Assembly: GCF_003668635.1 (NCBI RefSeq)
Contig: NZ_RCWH01000006.1
Coordinates: forward strand, 1-64,000
Direction: 5' to 3'
Length of the DNA stretch: 64,000 bases
DNA from: Planomicrobium sp. Y74
GTDB lineage: Bacteria > Bacillota > Bacilli > Bacillales_A > Planococcaceae
Part shown: positions 30,809-40,762 of the stretch, one piece after another
Layout of the letters: the number at the start of each line of letters is the position of its first letter
How positions within the stretch are numbered: the stretch's first letter is position 1
Translations under genes and position numbers: made by a program
The notes under the pieces: generated by a model
The model's input: the letters and a program-made list of their open reading frames with translations, nothing else
Database searches by the model: none
Told to the model about the DNA's origin: nothing

Positions 30809-32095
30809 ATGACATCAGTCGTAGTAGTAGGAACGCAATGGGGAGACGAAGGAAAAGGGAAAATCACGGATTTTCTATCCGAGCACGCAGAAGTGATTGC
30901 ACGCTATCAGGGCGGAAATAACGCTGGGCACACAATTATTTTTGGCGGAGAAACGTATAAATTGCATTTGATTCCATCAGGGATCTTCTATAAAGATAAA
31001 ATTTCAGTAATCGGCAACGGCATGGTTGTGGATCCAAAAGCATTGGTAAAAGAATTGAAGGGTCTTCACGATCGTGGAGTGACTACCGAAAATCTGCGCA
31101 TTTCCAACCGTGCGCACGTTCTTCTGCCTTATCATATCAAGCAGGACGAAGTGGAAGAAGCGCGCCGAGGCGCCAATAAAATCGGCACAACAGGAAAAGG
31201 CATCGGGCCTGCGTATATGGACAAAGCAGCACGTGTCGGAATCCGTATGGCCGACCTGTTGGATCATGTCGTATTCGAAGAAAAACTTCGCATGAACTTG
31301 AAAGAGAAAAACCGCCTGTTCGAGAAATTCTATGAAACAGAAGGATTTACTGTTGAGGAAATCATGGAAGAATATTATCAATACGGCCAGGAAATCGCCA
31401 AATACGTAACGGATACTTCTAAAGTATTGAATGATGCGTTTGACGAAGGACGCCGTGTCTTATTTGAAGGTGCCCAGGGAGTCATGCTCGATATTGACCA
31501 GGGGACTTACCCATTCGTTACGTCATCCAACCCGGTTGCCGGTGGTGTGACCATCGGAGCGGGCGTTGGACCAACTACGATTTCCCATGTCATCGGTGTC
31601 TGCAAAGCCTATACTTCAAGAGTGGGCGACGGACCTTTCCCGACGGAATTATTCGATGAAGTGGGCCAACAGATCCGCGAAGTCGGCAAGGAATACGGCA
31701 CAACGACAGGCCGGCCGCGCCGCATCGGCTGGTTCGACAGCGTTGTCGTGCGTCATGCAAGACGTGTCAGCGGATTGACAGACTTAACGGTCAACTCAAT
31801 TGACGTTTTAACAGGGCTTGAAACAGTGAAGATCTGTACAGCATACCGCTACAAAGGCGAATTGATCACGGAATATCCAGCGAACCTTCGCATGCTGGCT
31901 GATTGTGAGCCGGTTTATGAGGAACTTCCAGGTTGGACGGAAGATGTAACGAACTGCAAATCGCTTGGCGAATTGCCGGAAAACGCGCGCCATTACCTGG
32001 AGCGCATCGCGCAATTGACAGGCGTCCAAATTTCCATCTTCTCTGTGGGACCTGACCGCAACCAGACGAATATTGTGACTAGTGTTTGGAGATAA
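30809..32095 (+). CDS. purA: Adenylosuccinate synthetase
   Basis: Condenses IMP and aspartate with GTP to adenylosuccinate, the first committed step to AMP. It begins [21 protein letters not shown] (P-loop), followed by GGNNAGHTI, the IMP/active-site region, and [13 protein letters not shown]. 428 aa from ATG 30809, with GGAGGTG seven bases upstream. A GTG nine bases earlier sits inside that ribosome site. A single-gene transcript is likely, with family-A repeats in its 3' region. Confidence 0.97.
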   Translation: MTSVVVVGTQWGDEGKGKITDFLSEHAEVIARYQGGNNAGHTIIFGGETYKLHLIPSGIFYKDKISVIGNGMVVDPKALVKELKGLHDRGVTTENLRISNRAHVLLPYHIKQDEVEEARRGANKIGTTGKGIGPAYMDKAARVGIRMADLLDHVVFEEKLRMNLKEKNRLFEKFYETEGFTVEEIMEEYYQYGQEIAKYVTDTSKVLNDAFDEGRRVLFEGAQGVMLDIDQGTYPFVTSSNPVAGGVTIGAGVGPTTISHVIGVCKAYTSRVGDGPFPTELFDEVGQQIREVGKEYGTTTGRPRRIGWFDSVVVRHARRVSGLTDLTVNSIDVLTGLETVKICTAYRYKGELITEYPANLRMLADCEPVYEELPGWTEDVTNCKSLGELPENARHYLERIAQLTGVQISIFSVGPDRNQTNIVTSVWR

Positions 32096-32099
32096 TATA

Positions 32100-32408
32100 G
32101 AAAAGCGACCGCGCCCGTTAAGGCCCGACAAGCGCTGGAGGTCTTGGAAGTAATGGCGTTCTTTGCCATTGCGGCCAAGACCGAAGCGACTCGAGGGACT
32201 GGGCCGCGGGAGTCTGGACACACCGAAAAGCGACGGCACCCGTTTAGCTCTGACAGGCATAAGACGATTTGGCGAAGCGGCGTCTTTTCAGCCGCACAGC
32301 CAAAGTGGCTTATGACCCGAAGAGCTGGGTCGCCGGAGTCTGGACACCGAAAAGCGACGGCACCCGTTTAGCTCTGACCGGCTTATGACCCGAAGAGCTG
32401 GGTGACAC
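32100..32408 (+). repeat. Structured dispersed repeat, family A, cluster 3
   Basis: Unit 1 (32100-32222) has a strongly diverged sequence but the same architecture (GGTCTTGG/CCAAGACC and AATGGC/GCCATT). Unit 2 (32225-32347) is the clearest standard copy (GGC/GCC, CCC/GGG, AGCTCT/AGAGCT, CATAAG/CTTATG, TTTGGC/GCCAAA, GCGGC/GCCGC). Unit 3 (32349-32408) lacks the apical half. The cluster starts four bases after the purA stop and precedes its terminator. Confidence 0.88.
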
Positions 32409-32429
32409 CGAGACAAAAGAATAGCAAGA

Positions 32430-32459
32430 AGCCGGACACTTGTGTCCGGCTCTTTTTTT
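32430..32459 (+). terminator. purA terminator (after repeats)
   Basis: Stem GCCGGACAC / GTGTCCGGC with a TT loop and T7. It lies downstream of the repeat cluster, so the repeats should be part of the purA 3' untranslated region. Confidence 0.9.
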
Positions 32460-32756
32460 GTTATGTCAATAAAAAGTTAATATTTCTACATCTAGAATGC
32501 TGCAGAAACATGACAAAAAAGCCTATTAAAGTCCTTTTATATCCACTTAGGGAAAAATAAAAATAGAAATAAACCCAAATTTAAAAATCAGAAAATAAAA
32601 ATTCTCCATTAAAGTAATAAACCGGAAGGATTAATGCAATTTTATTAACCAAAGCATATTCCTGTTATTTTAATATAGAATTGTGATAAAGTGATTGAGG
32701 TTTGATTTTAATTGGAAATTTAATGAACAAGCAGAAGAAGGGATTGTGAGTGCAGA
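32460..32756 (+). other. AT-rich gap before the M23 peptidase gene
   Basis: No gene is visible. A WalR-box-like arrangement TGTCAA-N5-AGTTAA (32465-32481) matches the TGTWAH-N5-TGTWAH pattern at 10 of 12 defined positions, but it is about 275 bp from the gene. I cannot identify a convincing promoter. Confidence 0.4.
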
Positions 32757-33362
32757 ATGAGAGACTTTTCTATAAAGGGCTTAAATATCAGCGGCTCGAA
32801 TCTTATTAAAATAGTAGCATCCGTATGTTTGGTGGCAGGTTTGAATACGAATCCTGCATCGGCAGCGACAATGAGCAAAAGCAACTCTGAAACAGTCGAG
32901 AAAGAAGATAAAATACTTTTTACCGGAAAATCGCTTAAACAAAATGAATTGGTCTTGAAAGTCGCTAAGGCATTACCGTCAGTCGGAACCGGCAAATTTG
33001 TGTGGCCGGCTCAGGGCGGCTATATCTCAAGCAAAAAAGGACCGCGTTGGGGCAGAGAGCATAAAGGCATCGATATTGCCCAGCCTGAAGGCTTTGATAT
33101 TCTGGCCGCGGATCACGGTGTCGTAAAAGCGGCAGGTGCAGACGGCACATTCGGCAATCGCGTCATCATCGACCACGGGAACGGCTATGAAACGATTTAT
33201 GCGCATCTTAAAACAATCGACGTCCAAGTCGGCGATAAAGTGCCGCAGGGAACCAAAATCGGTGTAATGGGAACTACTGGCCGTTCCACTGGAATCCATC
33301 TGCATTTTGAGATTTCCAAGAACGGAACAACCAAGGATCCTTTGAGTTATGTAAAACAATAA
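32757..33362 (+). CDS. Secreted M23 family peptidase (LytM/lysostaphin type)
   Basis: Probable cell-wall endopeptidase acting outside the membrane. There is an N-terminal signal peptide with hydrophobic core IVASVCLVAGLN and probable cleavage after NPASA (about residue 37). The C-terminal M23 domain (about 95-200) has HKGIDIA (zinc ligands His and Asp) and HLHFE (catalytic/zinc His). 201 aa, no separate wall-binding domain. The ribosome site is poor. It lies just upstream of walR, whose regulon typically includes such hydrolases. Regulation by WalRK is inference. Confidence 0.88.
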   Translation: MRDFSIKGLNISGSNLIKIVASVCLVAGLNTNPASAATMSKSNSETVEKEDKILFTGKSLKQNELVLKVAKALPSVGTGKFVWPAQGGYISSKKGPRWGREHKGIDIAQPEGFDILAADHGVVKAAGADGTFGNRVIIDHGNGYETIYAHLKTIDVQVGDKVPQGTKIGVMGTTGRSTGIHLHFEISKNGTTKDPLSYVKQ

Positions 33363-33415
33363 ATATATGGAGAGACTATCGAGATTTCCCATGCGAATTT
33401 TGATGCCCAATCTGG

Positions 33416-33470
33416 ATGCCAGTGAAAAGGAAATGCTATTTCTGCTTCGCTGGCATTATATTTGCTTTTA
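33416..33470 (+). terminator. Probable terminator after the M23 gene
   Basis: Long hairpin with stem ATGCCAGTGAA / TTCGCTGGCAT (one G-T pair) and inner GAAAT / ATTTC, then a T-rich tail that is not a clean run. Confidence 0.55.
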
Positions 33471-33525
33471 AACGACCAGCAGTTTCGGTAAATTAACAGG
33501 CTATTCCGCCAAAAAACAATCAATT

Positions 33526-33539
33526 ATTTCCCGGGAAAT
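33526..33539 (+). promoter_or_regulatory. Noc-binding site
   Basis: ATTTCCCGGGAAAT, a perfect 14-bp palindrome identical to the B. subtilis Noc-binding consensus and also matching one further base on each side (T...A). It lies in the gap upstream of walR. Confidence 0.85.
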
Positions 33540-33647
33540 ATCGTGTAATGAATGAGAGATGCTAAACCGCCTGAACAGTGATAAAGTTAAGGTAGAAAAG
33601 TTTACGATCAGGATGGGAATTTCTATTCAAAAAAGGGGAGATCATTG

Positions 33648-34355
33648 ATGAATAAGACGATTTTGGTAGTGGACGATGAAAAGCCGATTGCAGATATTCT
33701 GCAATTTAATCTGAAAAAAGAAGGGTTCAATGTCGTCTGTGCCTATGACGGAGATGAAGCGATCAAATTAGCGGAGGAAGTAAAACCAGATTTGATGCTT
33801 CTGGATATCATGCTGCCGAACCGCGATGGCATGGAAGTATGCCGCGAAGTACGCAAGAAGTATGATTTTCCGATTATCATGCTGACAGCGAAAGACTCGG
33901 AAATCGACAAAGTGCTCGGCTTGGAATTGGGCGCGGATGATTACGTGACAAAACCGTTTTCAACGCGGGAATTGGTGGCACGCGTGAAAGCCAACCTTCG
34001 CCGCCAGAATATCGTTCCTTCTGAAGAGGCCGGACCGAATTCAAACGATATCCAAGTGGGTGCCCTGACAATCCAGCCGGATGCCTACCTGGTTCTTAAA
34101 CGCGACGAAACGATTGAATTGACGCACCGCGAATTCGAATTGCTGCATTACCTCGGTAAGCATATCGGCCAGGTCATGACGCGTGAGCATTTGCTCCAGA
34201 CAGTATGGGGCTATGATTATTTTGGAGATGTACGCACAGTGGATGTAACCATTCGCCGCCTGCGTGAAAAAATTGAAGATAACCCGAGCCATCCGGCATG
34301 GATTGTTACACGCCGCGGAGTAGGGTATTATTTGCGAAATCCTGAACAGGAGTAG
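33648..34355 (+). CDS. walR: Two-component response regulator WalR (YycF)
   Basis: Essential OmpR/PhoB-type regulator of cell-wall metabolism. The receiver domain has Asp9-Asp10 and phospho-acceptor Asp53 (MLLDIMLP), plus VTKPF. The C-terminal winged helix binds DNA ([11 protein letters not shown]...[13 protein letters not shown]). 235 aa from the ATG at 33648, with AAGGGGAG seven bases upstream. A TTG three bases earlier is less likely. First gene of walRKHIJ. Confidence 0.97.
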   Translation: MNKTILVVDDEKPIADILQFNLKKEGFNVVCAYDGDEAIKLAEEVKPDLMLLDIMLPNRDGMEVCREVRKKYDFPIIMLTAKDSEIDKVLGLELGADDYVTKPFSTRELVARVKANLRRQNIVPSEEAGPNSNDIQVGALTIQPDAYLVLKRDETIELTHREFELLHYLGKHIGQVMTREHLLQTVWGYDYFGDVRTVDVTIRRLREKIEDNPSHPAWIVTRRGVGYYLRNPEQE

Positions 34356-34360
34356 ACTGA

Positions 34361-36187
34361 ATGCAGAAAGTGACTTTTTTTAAATCAATTCATGTGAAGA
34401 TCGTGCTGATTTATATTCTGCTGATCCTATTGGCAATGCAGATTATCGGCCTTTATTTTGTACAGCAATTGGAACAATCGTTGATTACCAGCTTTGAAGA
34501 ATCTCTTAACGACCGGATTGAAATCATTGAGTTCAGTGTGCGGGAAGAGATGATCAGGAACCGGACAGATGACGATTTGACAGTGGAACAAAGCCTCCGT
34601 TCAGTATTGAACGGCTTTAAATCCGATGATATTTCTGAAATTCGCGTCGTGAATTCACAGTACCGCATCATCGGCTCTTCAGCCATCGAAAAGCAGCCAT
34701 TGATCGGACAGCGATCTGCGGATGAACTGGTAAGGGAAACAATCCTGAGCGGTGAACCTAAACAGCAGATAAAAATAAACAGAGACACTGAACGCCGGGT
34801 GTGGGTCGCTACTCAGCCGATTATGACGGTTGGGGGCGAACTGCTCGGAACGCTGTATATAGAGGCAAAAGTGGAAAATGTCTATGATCAAATGGACGAA
34901 ATCAACTCGATTTTAGCCGGAGGGACGGCTTTGTCCCTGCTAATTACAGCGGTTCTTGGAATTCTGGTGGCACAAACTATTTCCAAACCGATTTCGGATA
35001 TGCGGAAACACGCCCAAGCCATGGCAAAAGGCAATTTCTCACGTAAAGTCCGGGTTTACGGCGACGATGAAATCGGGCAATTGGCAAAGGCATTCAACCA
35101 TTTGACGAACAGATTGCAGGAATCCCAGCAATCGACAGAAAGTGAACGCCGAAAACTGGCTTCCATTCTGGCGAATATGACGGATGGGGTATTATCGACG
35201 GACCGCAGGGGAAGAATCATCCTGATTAACGATCCGGCATTGCGCCTGTTGAATGTTTCACGTGAAACGGTGATGAACCGTCCAATTACTACAGTTCTTG
35301 GACTCGAAAGTGAATATACATTCGAAGATTTGATCCATATGAAAGATGCAATCACTCTCGATTTTGGTAATTATGAACAGAGTGCTTTGCTGCGGACAAA
35401 TTTCTCGGTAATCCAAAAAGAGACCGGATTTGTGAACGGCTTGATCGCTGTATTGCATGATAATACAGAGCAGGAAAAAATCGATATGGAACGGCGTGAA
35501 TTCGTGGCGAACGTATCACATGAACTGCGTACGCCGCTTACAACGATGCGCAGTTATCTTGAGGCGCTTGCTGAAGGCGCATGGCAGGACAATGATTTGG
35601 CTCCGCGTTTCCTTAATGTGACACAGACAGAAACAGAGCGCATGATCCGTTTGGTAAATGACTTGCTGAAGCTGTCGAAAATGGATTCGGGCGAAACCGA
35701 ACTCATTAAGGAAATGGTTGATTTCAAAGTGTTCTTTAACCGCATCATTGACCGGTTTGAGATGTCGAAATCACAGAATGTGATATTTGAACGCGATATG
35801 CCTAAAACTCCTTATTTTGTGGAAATCGATACGGACAAGATGACGCAAGTCTTCGATAATATCATTTCCAATGCACTGAAATATTCACCTGACGGTGGCA
35901 AGGTTTCATTCCAGGTAAAAGAAGTGGATGGCCTGCTGCAAACGAAAATCAGCGACCAGGGCATGGGAATTCCGAAAGAAAATCTCGATAAGATATTCGA
36001 TCGTTTCTACCGTGTCGACCGGGCGCGTTCAAGGGAAATGGGCGGTACCGGACTGGGACTGGCGATTTCCAAGGAAGTTATCAATGTCCACGGCGGCACC
36101 ATTTGGGCGGAAAGCGATTATGGCAAAGGGACAACGATTTTCTTCACGCTTCCATTTGAAACAGATGACGGAGGTGAGTGGGAATGA
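34361..36187 (+). CDS. walK: Sensor histidine kinase WalK (YycG)
   Basis: Membrane kinase partner of WalR that senses wall state. The order is a first span (12-32), an extracellular sensor domain (about 33-180), a second span (182-204), HAMP (205-258), PAS (262-370), HisKA with phospho-His387 (FVANVSHELRTPLTTMRSYLEAL), and HATPase motifs DNIISNALKYSP, DQGMGIP and GGTGLGLAI. 608 aa. A parS site lies within the PAS-coding region. It overlaps walH by four bases. Confidence 0.97.
   Translation: MQKVTFFKSIHVKIVLIYILLILLAMQIIGLYFVQQLEQSLITSFEESLNDRIEIIEFSVREEMIRNRTDDDLTVEQSLRSVLNGFKSDDISEIRVVNSQYRIIGSSAIEKQPLIGQRSADELVRETILSGEPKQQIKINRDTERRVWVATQPIMTVGGELLGTLYIEAKVENVYDQMDEINSILAGGTALSLLITAVLGILVAQTISKPISDMRKHAQAMAKGNFSRKVRVYGDDEIGQLAKAFNHLTNRLQESQQSTESERRKLASILANMTDGVLSTDRRGRIILINDPALRLLNVSRETVMNRPITTVLGLESEYTFEDLIHMKDAITLDFGNYEQSALLRTNFSVIQKETGFVNGLIAVLHDNTEQEKIDMERREFVANVSHELRTPLTTMRSYLEALAEGAWQDNDLAPRFLNVTQTETERMIRLVNDLLKLSKMDSGETELIKEMVDFKVFFNRIIDRFEMSKSQNVIFERDMPKTPYFVEIDTDKMTQVFDNIISNALKYSPDGGKVSFQVKEVDGLLQTKISDQGMGIPKENLDKIFDRFYRVDRARSREMGGTGLGLAISKEVINVHGGTIWAESDYGKGTTIFFTLPFETDDGGEWE
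35254..35269 (+). promoter_or_regulatory. parS: parS site 3, inside walK
   Basis: TGTTTCACGTGAAACG, a single mismatch (last base) to the parS palindrome, within the walK coding sequence. Confidence 0.85.
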
Positions 36188-37512
36188 AATATATCGAACA
36201 AATAAAGTCGATCGTCTTGTTCTTGCTTGTATTTCTCAGTCTTGGCTTGACGTTTACAATCTGGAATTTTACGCCGAAGACTTTGGATGCGATTGATGAT
36301 CCGGCACCTTCACTCGAATCGGCGATTGTCGAAACGAAAAAAATCGAGCAGGTAGTCAGACCGTTGAAAATTCTTATCCATGGCGAAGAAAGTGTTAATG
36401 GGACAGTCAATAAAGACCAAATCGACTCATTTTTAAAGTCGATGAACCAATGGGATATAAGTGATTTGACCTTACTGTCTGACGAAGCGACAGTCAACGA
36501 GATGAAAGACATTATGCATGATCCGGCACGCGCGGTTATATACTATCCGGGTGCTGTGCCATTTCCGGTATTCGATGCGATGATGAATGTTTCCGACACC
36601 AATGTGCCGGAAGCAACTTTTAACCGGGTGGTTGTGAACTGGGAAAGTTCTTCGAACGGAGCTCTTGCCGTTTATTTCGTTAATTCGGACTCTGGACGCA
36701 TCTACGAAGGCACTGTTCAGCTAAGTGATTTTGGAAACTTTGAAGAAAGTTTTATTGTGCCTGCTGAAGAATATCCGCTTTATATAACCGATGAATCGAT
36801 TGGCACTTTGCCGATCTATGTACCGGAGGAACCGGTTGATACCTCGAGTTATGTCTATTTATATGAAGAAACGCCAATGGAAGTATATGCGGACAGGCTC
36901 TTTGACGGAACGGTGGACAGTCTTCCCGATGGCGGCTATACGGATAAGGCCGGTGCCTTTCTGGAAAGGTCAGAAGCCGTTAAAGGGTTTGAATTTGTTC
37001 AGTCCAAAGCGGAAACCACCGATCCTGCGATTCCATCGGAGCTTGTTTTCAATACTACAAAATATATCAACGACCATGGTGGTTGGACAAACGATTATTA
37101 TTATTTTGGCATGGAGCCGATCAACCAGGAAATTGACTACCGGTTATTCATAAATAATCTTCCGGTATTCGGTTCTACTGTATCGACTGCTATAGAAATG
37201 CAGTGGGGAACGGCTGAAGGGGAAGAGGATGTCTTCCGCTACGACCGGCCGATATATATATTGGAACCCACAGGCAGGACAGTGACGAAGGATCAGGCAT
37301 CGGGTTCAGCGGTTCTTGCTGCCTTGTCGCGTTTGAGTGAAGAAGAAAGAGCACAGGTAAAAGAAATTATGCCAGGCTATGAACTGACCCGAAACTCGAA
37401 CGAACCGGACCGGCTGATGATTGTCGAGCCGAATTGGTACTTCAAATTAAACAACACATGGCTGAAGTTAACGACTGAAGTGTTAGGGGGAGGACCATTT
37501 GGATTGGAGTAG
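36184..37512 (+). CDS. walH: Two-component system regulatory protein WalH (YycH)
   Basis: Membrane-anchored extracytoplasmic protein that with WalI modulates WalK. One N-terminal span (SIVLFLLVFLSLGLTFTIWNF), then an extracellular region of about 410 residues with the YycH folds. Start ATG 36184 overlaps the walK stop (ATGA), with GGAGGTGAG upstream. 442 aa. It ends 14 bases inside walI. Confidence 0.93.
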   Translation: MKYIEQIKSIVLFLLVFLSLGLTFTIWNFTPKTLDAIDDPAPSLESAIVETKKIEQVVRPLKILIHGEESVNGTVNKDQIDSFLKSMNQWDISDLTLLSDEATVNEMKDIMHDPARAVIYYPGAVPFPVFDAMMNVSDTNVPEATFNRVVVNWESSSNGALAVYFVNSDSGRIYEGTVQLSDFGNFEESFIVPAEEYPLYITDESIGTLPIYVPEEPVDTSSYVYLYEETPMEVYADRLFDGTVDSLPDGGYTDKAGAFLERSEAVKGFEFVQSKAETTDPAIPSELVFNTTKYINDHGGWTNDYYYFGMEPINQEIDYRLFINNLPVFGSTVSTAIEMQWGTAEGEEDVFRYDRPIYILEPTGRTVTKDQASGSAVLAALSRLSEEERAQVKEIMPGYELTRNSNEPDRLMIVEPNWYFKLNNTWLKLTTEVLGGGPFGLE

Positions 37513-38311
37513 AACAAAGTCGATTTTCATCATCGTCTTTTCCATTTTAAATATCTTTTTGTACACCCTGTATTTGGAAAGTTACACAGAAGCCGAAAAT
37601 TTTTCCGTTCTCACAGAATCAGCGGTGGACGACCGGCTGGCCGGCGATAAAATCACTTATCCGGATGATTTAGAAACAGAACCGGGTGAGGAGTCATATA
37701 TCAGCGGTACCCGGAAAGTGTTCACCAAAGATGATGTGCTGGTTAAAGACACCCGGGTTGCAGTAGAAGATAGATACCTGCTGAATGTGGCATTCAATGA
37801 ACCTATCCGCATTGGAGACGAAAAAAACAAGGAAAGCCTTGAAGCTTTTCTAGCTGCGAATGTCTATAAAGGTGGAGACTATGTGTTATGGGATGTTATT
37901 GAAGAAGAAAACAAGGCAATCTTCTATCAGGTAATCAATGGGAAAACGTTGTATCATAGTGATAGCGGAAAAGTGACGCTCCTCTGGAATGATGAAGGGG
38001 AAGCAGTTCGCTACGAACAGACCATCTTTACGGACCTTGTGAAAAATGCCCAAAACAAAGATCTTATCCCACCTAAAAGAGCAATCGAAACTCTTTATGG
38101 AAAAGGGACATTGCAGCAGAATTCCGAAATCACTTCAGTGACGCTTGGCTACTCTGTATACGTTGCCGTTTCTGATGATACACGGATGTTCCTGCCAACG
38201 TGGCGAGTTAGCGTGGAACTTGAAGACGGGACGACAGCGGATTATTTTGTAAATGCCATCAAGGATGGGGTCATTGAATTTAACAAGCCGGAAGAAGAAG
38301 GTTCTCAATAA
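37499..38311 (+). CDS. walI: Two-component system regulatory protein WalI (YycI)
   Basis: Partner of WalH. Single span at the N-terminus (TKSIFIIVFSILNIFLYTLYL), remainder extracellular with the YycI beta-rich domain. TTG start at 37499 with GGGGGAGG five bases before, overlapping walH by 14 bases. 270 aa. Confidence 0.92.
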   Translation: MDWSRTKSIFIIVFSILNIFLYTLYLESYTEAENFSVLTESAVDDRLAGDKITYPDDLETEPGEESYISGTRKVFTKDDVLVKDTRVAVEDRYLLNVAFNEPIRIGDEKNKESLEAFLAANVYKGGDYVLWDVIEEENKAIFYQVINGKTLYHSDSGKVTLLWNDEGEAVRYEQTIFTDLVKNAQNKDLIPPKRAIETLYGKGTLQQNSEITSVTLGYSVYVAVSDDTRMFLPTWRVSVELEDGTTADYFVNAIKDGVIEFNKPEEEGSQ

Positions 38312-38323
38312 GGAGTTTTTACT

Positions 38324-39112
38324 ATGCGTTTTAGTGTATTGGCAAGCGGCTCGAGCGGCAATGCCATCTATATAGAAAATGACCAGCATTCATTTCTGGT
38401 GGATGCGGGTCTGAGTGGCCGAAAAATGGAAGAATTATTCGCTTCCATCGGCAAAAAAATGAGTGACTTGGACGGCATTCTTGTCACTCATGAACATAGC
38501 GACCATATTAAAGGGCTCGGAATAGTGGCCCGCAAACATAAAGTACCGATTTACGCCAATGCCAAAACGTGGCTGGCGATGGAAAATCTGGTCGGTGCCA
38601 TTCCGGTTGAACAGCGTTTCCATTTTGATATGGATAGTGTGAAAACTTTCGGTTCATTGGACATCCAGTCATTTGCGGTATCCCATGACGCCGCCGACCC
38701 TATGTTTTATGTGTTCCATGAAAATGGACGCAAGCTGACGCTGATCACGGACACCGGCTATGTCAGCGACAAGATGAAAGGCATCATCCAGGCATCCGAC
38801 GCTTATGTGTTTGAAAGCAACCATGACGTCGGCATGCTGCAGATGGGCCGTTATCCATGGTCGGTCAAACGCCGTATATTGAGTGACGTCGGCCACGTTT
38901 CCAATGAAGATGCGGCAGTTGCAATGAGCGAAGTGATGGCTGAAAAGCCGACTAAAATTTATCTGTCGCATTTGAGCAAAGATAATAATATGAAGGATTT
39001 GGCGCGCATGAGCGTAGAGCAGACACTGCAGACCAAAGGCATCATCGTTGGCGAGTATGTTGACCTGCTGGATACGGACGCGAATGTGCCGACGAAATTG
39101 GTGAATGTGTAA
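38324..39112 (+). CDS. walJ: Metallo-beta-lactamase fold nuclease WalJ (YycJ)
   Basis: Cytoplasmic MBL-fold hydrolase at the end of the wal operon. Relatives act as 5' exonucleases in mismatch repair. The metal motif is [11 protein letters not shown] (HxHxDH), with further ligands in ITDTGYVSD and ESNHDVGML. 262 aa, with AAGGAG before the ATG and a strong terminator after the stop. Confidence 0.95.
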   Translation: MRFSVLASGSSGNAIYIENDQHSFLVDAGLSGRKMEELFASIGKKMSDLDGILVTHEHSDHIKGLGIVARKHKVPIYANAKTWLAMENLVGAIPVEQRFHFDMDSVKTFGSLDIQSFAVSHDAADPMFYVFHENGRKLTLITDTGYVSDKMKGIIQASDAYVFESNHDVGMLQMGRYPWSVKRRILSDVGHVSNEDAAVAMSEVMAEKPTKIYLSHLSKDNNMKDLARMSVEQTLQTKGIIVGEYVDLLDTDANVPTKLVNV

Positions 39113-39121
39113 GAGTAGTGG

Positions 39122-39151
39122 ACCGGAAGCTGATGAGCTTCCGGTTTTTTT
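39122..39151 (+). terminator. wal operon terminator
   Basis: Stem ACCGGAAGCT / AGCTTCCGGT, GATG loop, T7. Confidence 0.9.
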
Positions 39152-39193
39152 GTTGAGTAAAGAATGCTTGTGAAGAAATAAAAAATGAAAACC

Positions 39194-39354
39194 GATATTC
39201 CGCAAAACAGCTCCGCTTTCCTGGGGGCTCGCACTGAGCTAACTCGGATTCGTTGCACTTCATCCGAGTGGATCTCATCACTTCGCTCGAACCGGAGTTG
39301 GAAACCAACTCCGGTTCTACTCCCTTGGGAGTCTTCGCTGTTTTGCTCCATATC
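39194..39354 (+). repeat. Structured dispersed repeat, family B, copy 1
   Basis: Inverted ends GATAT...ATATC and GCAAAACAGC...GCTGTTTTGC enclose further stems, including CGGAGTTGG/CCAACTCCG and ACTCGGAT/ATCCGAGT. 161 bp. The second, shorter copy is at 58558-58665. It lies between the wal terminator and the htrA promoter. Confidence 0.8.
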
Positions 39355-39478
39355 TCAGAAGACTTTCTTTAAAAATAGCTCTTAGTAAGGAAGTAAAACC
39401 TAAGATTTAAACAAAACTAGAATGAAGCACAGAACGCTGCAACTTTTTTTCATATCCTCTTTTAAAGAGTGCTCAAGC

Positions 39479-39507
39479 TTGCATTGTCAGAATTCTATTC
39501 ATAAAAT
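39479..39507 (+). promoter_or_regulatory. htrA promoter
   Basis: TTGCAT (39479-39484), 17-bp spacer, TAAAAT (39502-39507), 34 bp before the start codon. Confidence 0.7.
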
Positions 39508-39540
39508 TAGGGAAAGAAGTTTTCTGAGAGGATGGAGCAG

Positions 39541-40758
39541 ATGGGGTATTACGATCAGACACCTAATGGAAGACGGCGTTCGAACCGGGGACGCACATTT
39601 TTGGCGGGATTGGGCGGTGTGCTGGTTGGCGCTTTGCTGATCTGGCTGCTGTTTTATTCGCGTCCGGATTTAATGCCGGGCAACAGCGCACAGACAACGT
39701 CACAAAACCAAACTGAAACTGTTGAAACCAGCGAAGAAGGACAGACGGAGCAGCGTTCAGTCGAAGTAACGAATGACATCACAGATGCTGTGGAAATTGC
39801 TACTGATACTGTTGTCGGCATTACGAATCTGCAGGCAGGATCGGATTTCTTTTCCGAATCTCCAAGCCAGGAAGTGGGCACAGGCTCAGGCGTTATTTAT
39901 AAAAATGAAGACGGCACCGCGTTCGTCGTGACCAATCATCACGTTGTAACTGGAGCCACGGATATTGAAGTAACGATGCCGGACGGTGCTAAAAAAGCGG
40001 CGACCCTTGTCGGCAGCGATGTCTGGACAGATTTGGCTGTCCTCAGCATGGACGGTGAAGGAATAGAAGAAACCGTGGAATTCGGTGATTCGGATGTTCT
40101 GAAACAAGGAGAAACGGTTATTGCCATCGGTAATCCGCTTGGTCTTGATTTTTATGGCTCGGTAACGACCGGCGTTGTGTCCGGTAAGGACCGGGCAGTC
40201 CCTGTCGACATCGATGGAGATAACGTAATCGACTGGCAGGTTGATGTGCTCCAAACAGATGCGGCCATCAATCCTGGAAACAGCGGTGGTGCACTGATCA
40301 ATATCAGTGGCCAGCTGATCGGCATCAATTCGATGAAGATCAATGCGGCAACTGCAGAAGGCATCGGCTTTGCCATTCCGATCAATACAGCCATCCCAAT
40401 TATCGAAACATTGGAATCGGAAGGGCAGATGGTCCGTCCGGCCATGGGCATCACTTTGATGGATCTGAACGAAGTGCCGCAGATGTACCGTGAAGACACA
40501 CTGAACTTGCCTGCTGACGTTACGGCCGGTGTCGTGGTCAATTCGGTGATTCCGGATTCCGGAGCTGCTGAAGCCGGTCTGCAGGAGTTTGACGTCATCG
40601 TCGAAATGGACGGCGAACCGATTGACGGCAGTATTGCACTGCGTAAACATCTTTACGAAGAAAAGGAAATCGGCGAAACGCTGCAGGTGAAAGCATATCG
40701 TGACGGTGAACTATTGGAGTTTGAATTTGAGCTCGTGGACAATTCTTCATTGCAATAA
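39541..40758 (+). CDS. htrA: Membrane-anchored serine protease HtrA/DegP family
   Basis: Quality-control protease outside the membrane. Short basic cytoplasmic N-terminus, one span (FLAGLGGVLVGALLIWLLFYS), low-complexity linker, trypsin-like domain with His (VTNHHVV), Asp (TDLAVL) and Ser (NPGNSGGAL), then a C-terminal PDZ domain. 405 aa from ATG 39541, which has AGGA eight bases upstream. An ATG nine bases earlier is also possible. It corresponds to yyxA/htrC, which follows walJ in B. subtilis. Confidence 0.95.
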   Translation: MGYYDQTPNGRRRSNRGRTFLAGLGGVLVGALLIWLLFYSRPDLMPGNSAQTTSQNQTETVETSEEGQTEQRSVEVTNDITDAVEIATDTVVGITNLQAGSDFFSESPSQEVGTGSGVIYKNEDGTAFVVTNHHVVTGATDIEVTMPDGAKKAATLVGSDVWTDLAVLSMDGEGIEETVEFGDSDVLKQGETVIAIGNPLGLDFYGSVTTGVVSGKDRAVPVDIDGDNVIDWQVDVLQTDAAINPGNSGGALINISGQLIGINSMKINAATAEGIGFAIPINTAIPIIETLESEGQMVRPAMGITLMDLNEVPQMYREDTLNLPADVTAGVVVNSVIPDSGAAEAGLQEFDVIVEMDGEPIDGSIALRKHLYEEKEIGETLQVKAYRDGELLEFEFELVDNSSLQ

Positions 40759-40762
40759 TAAA

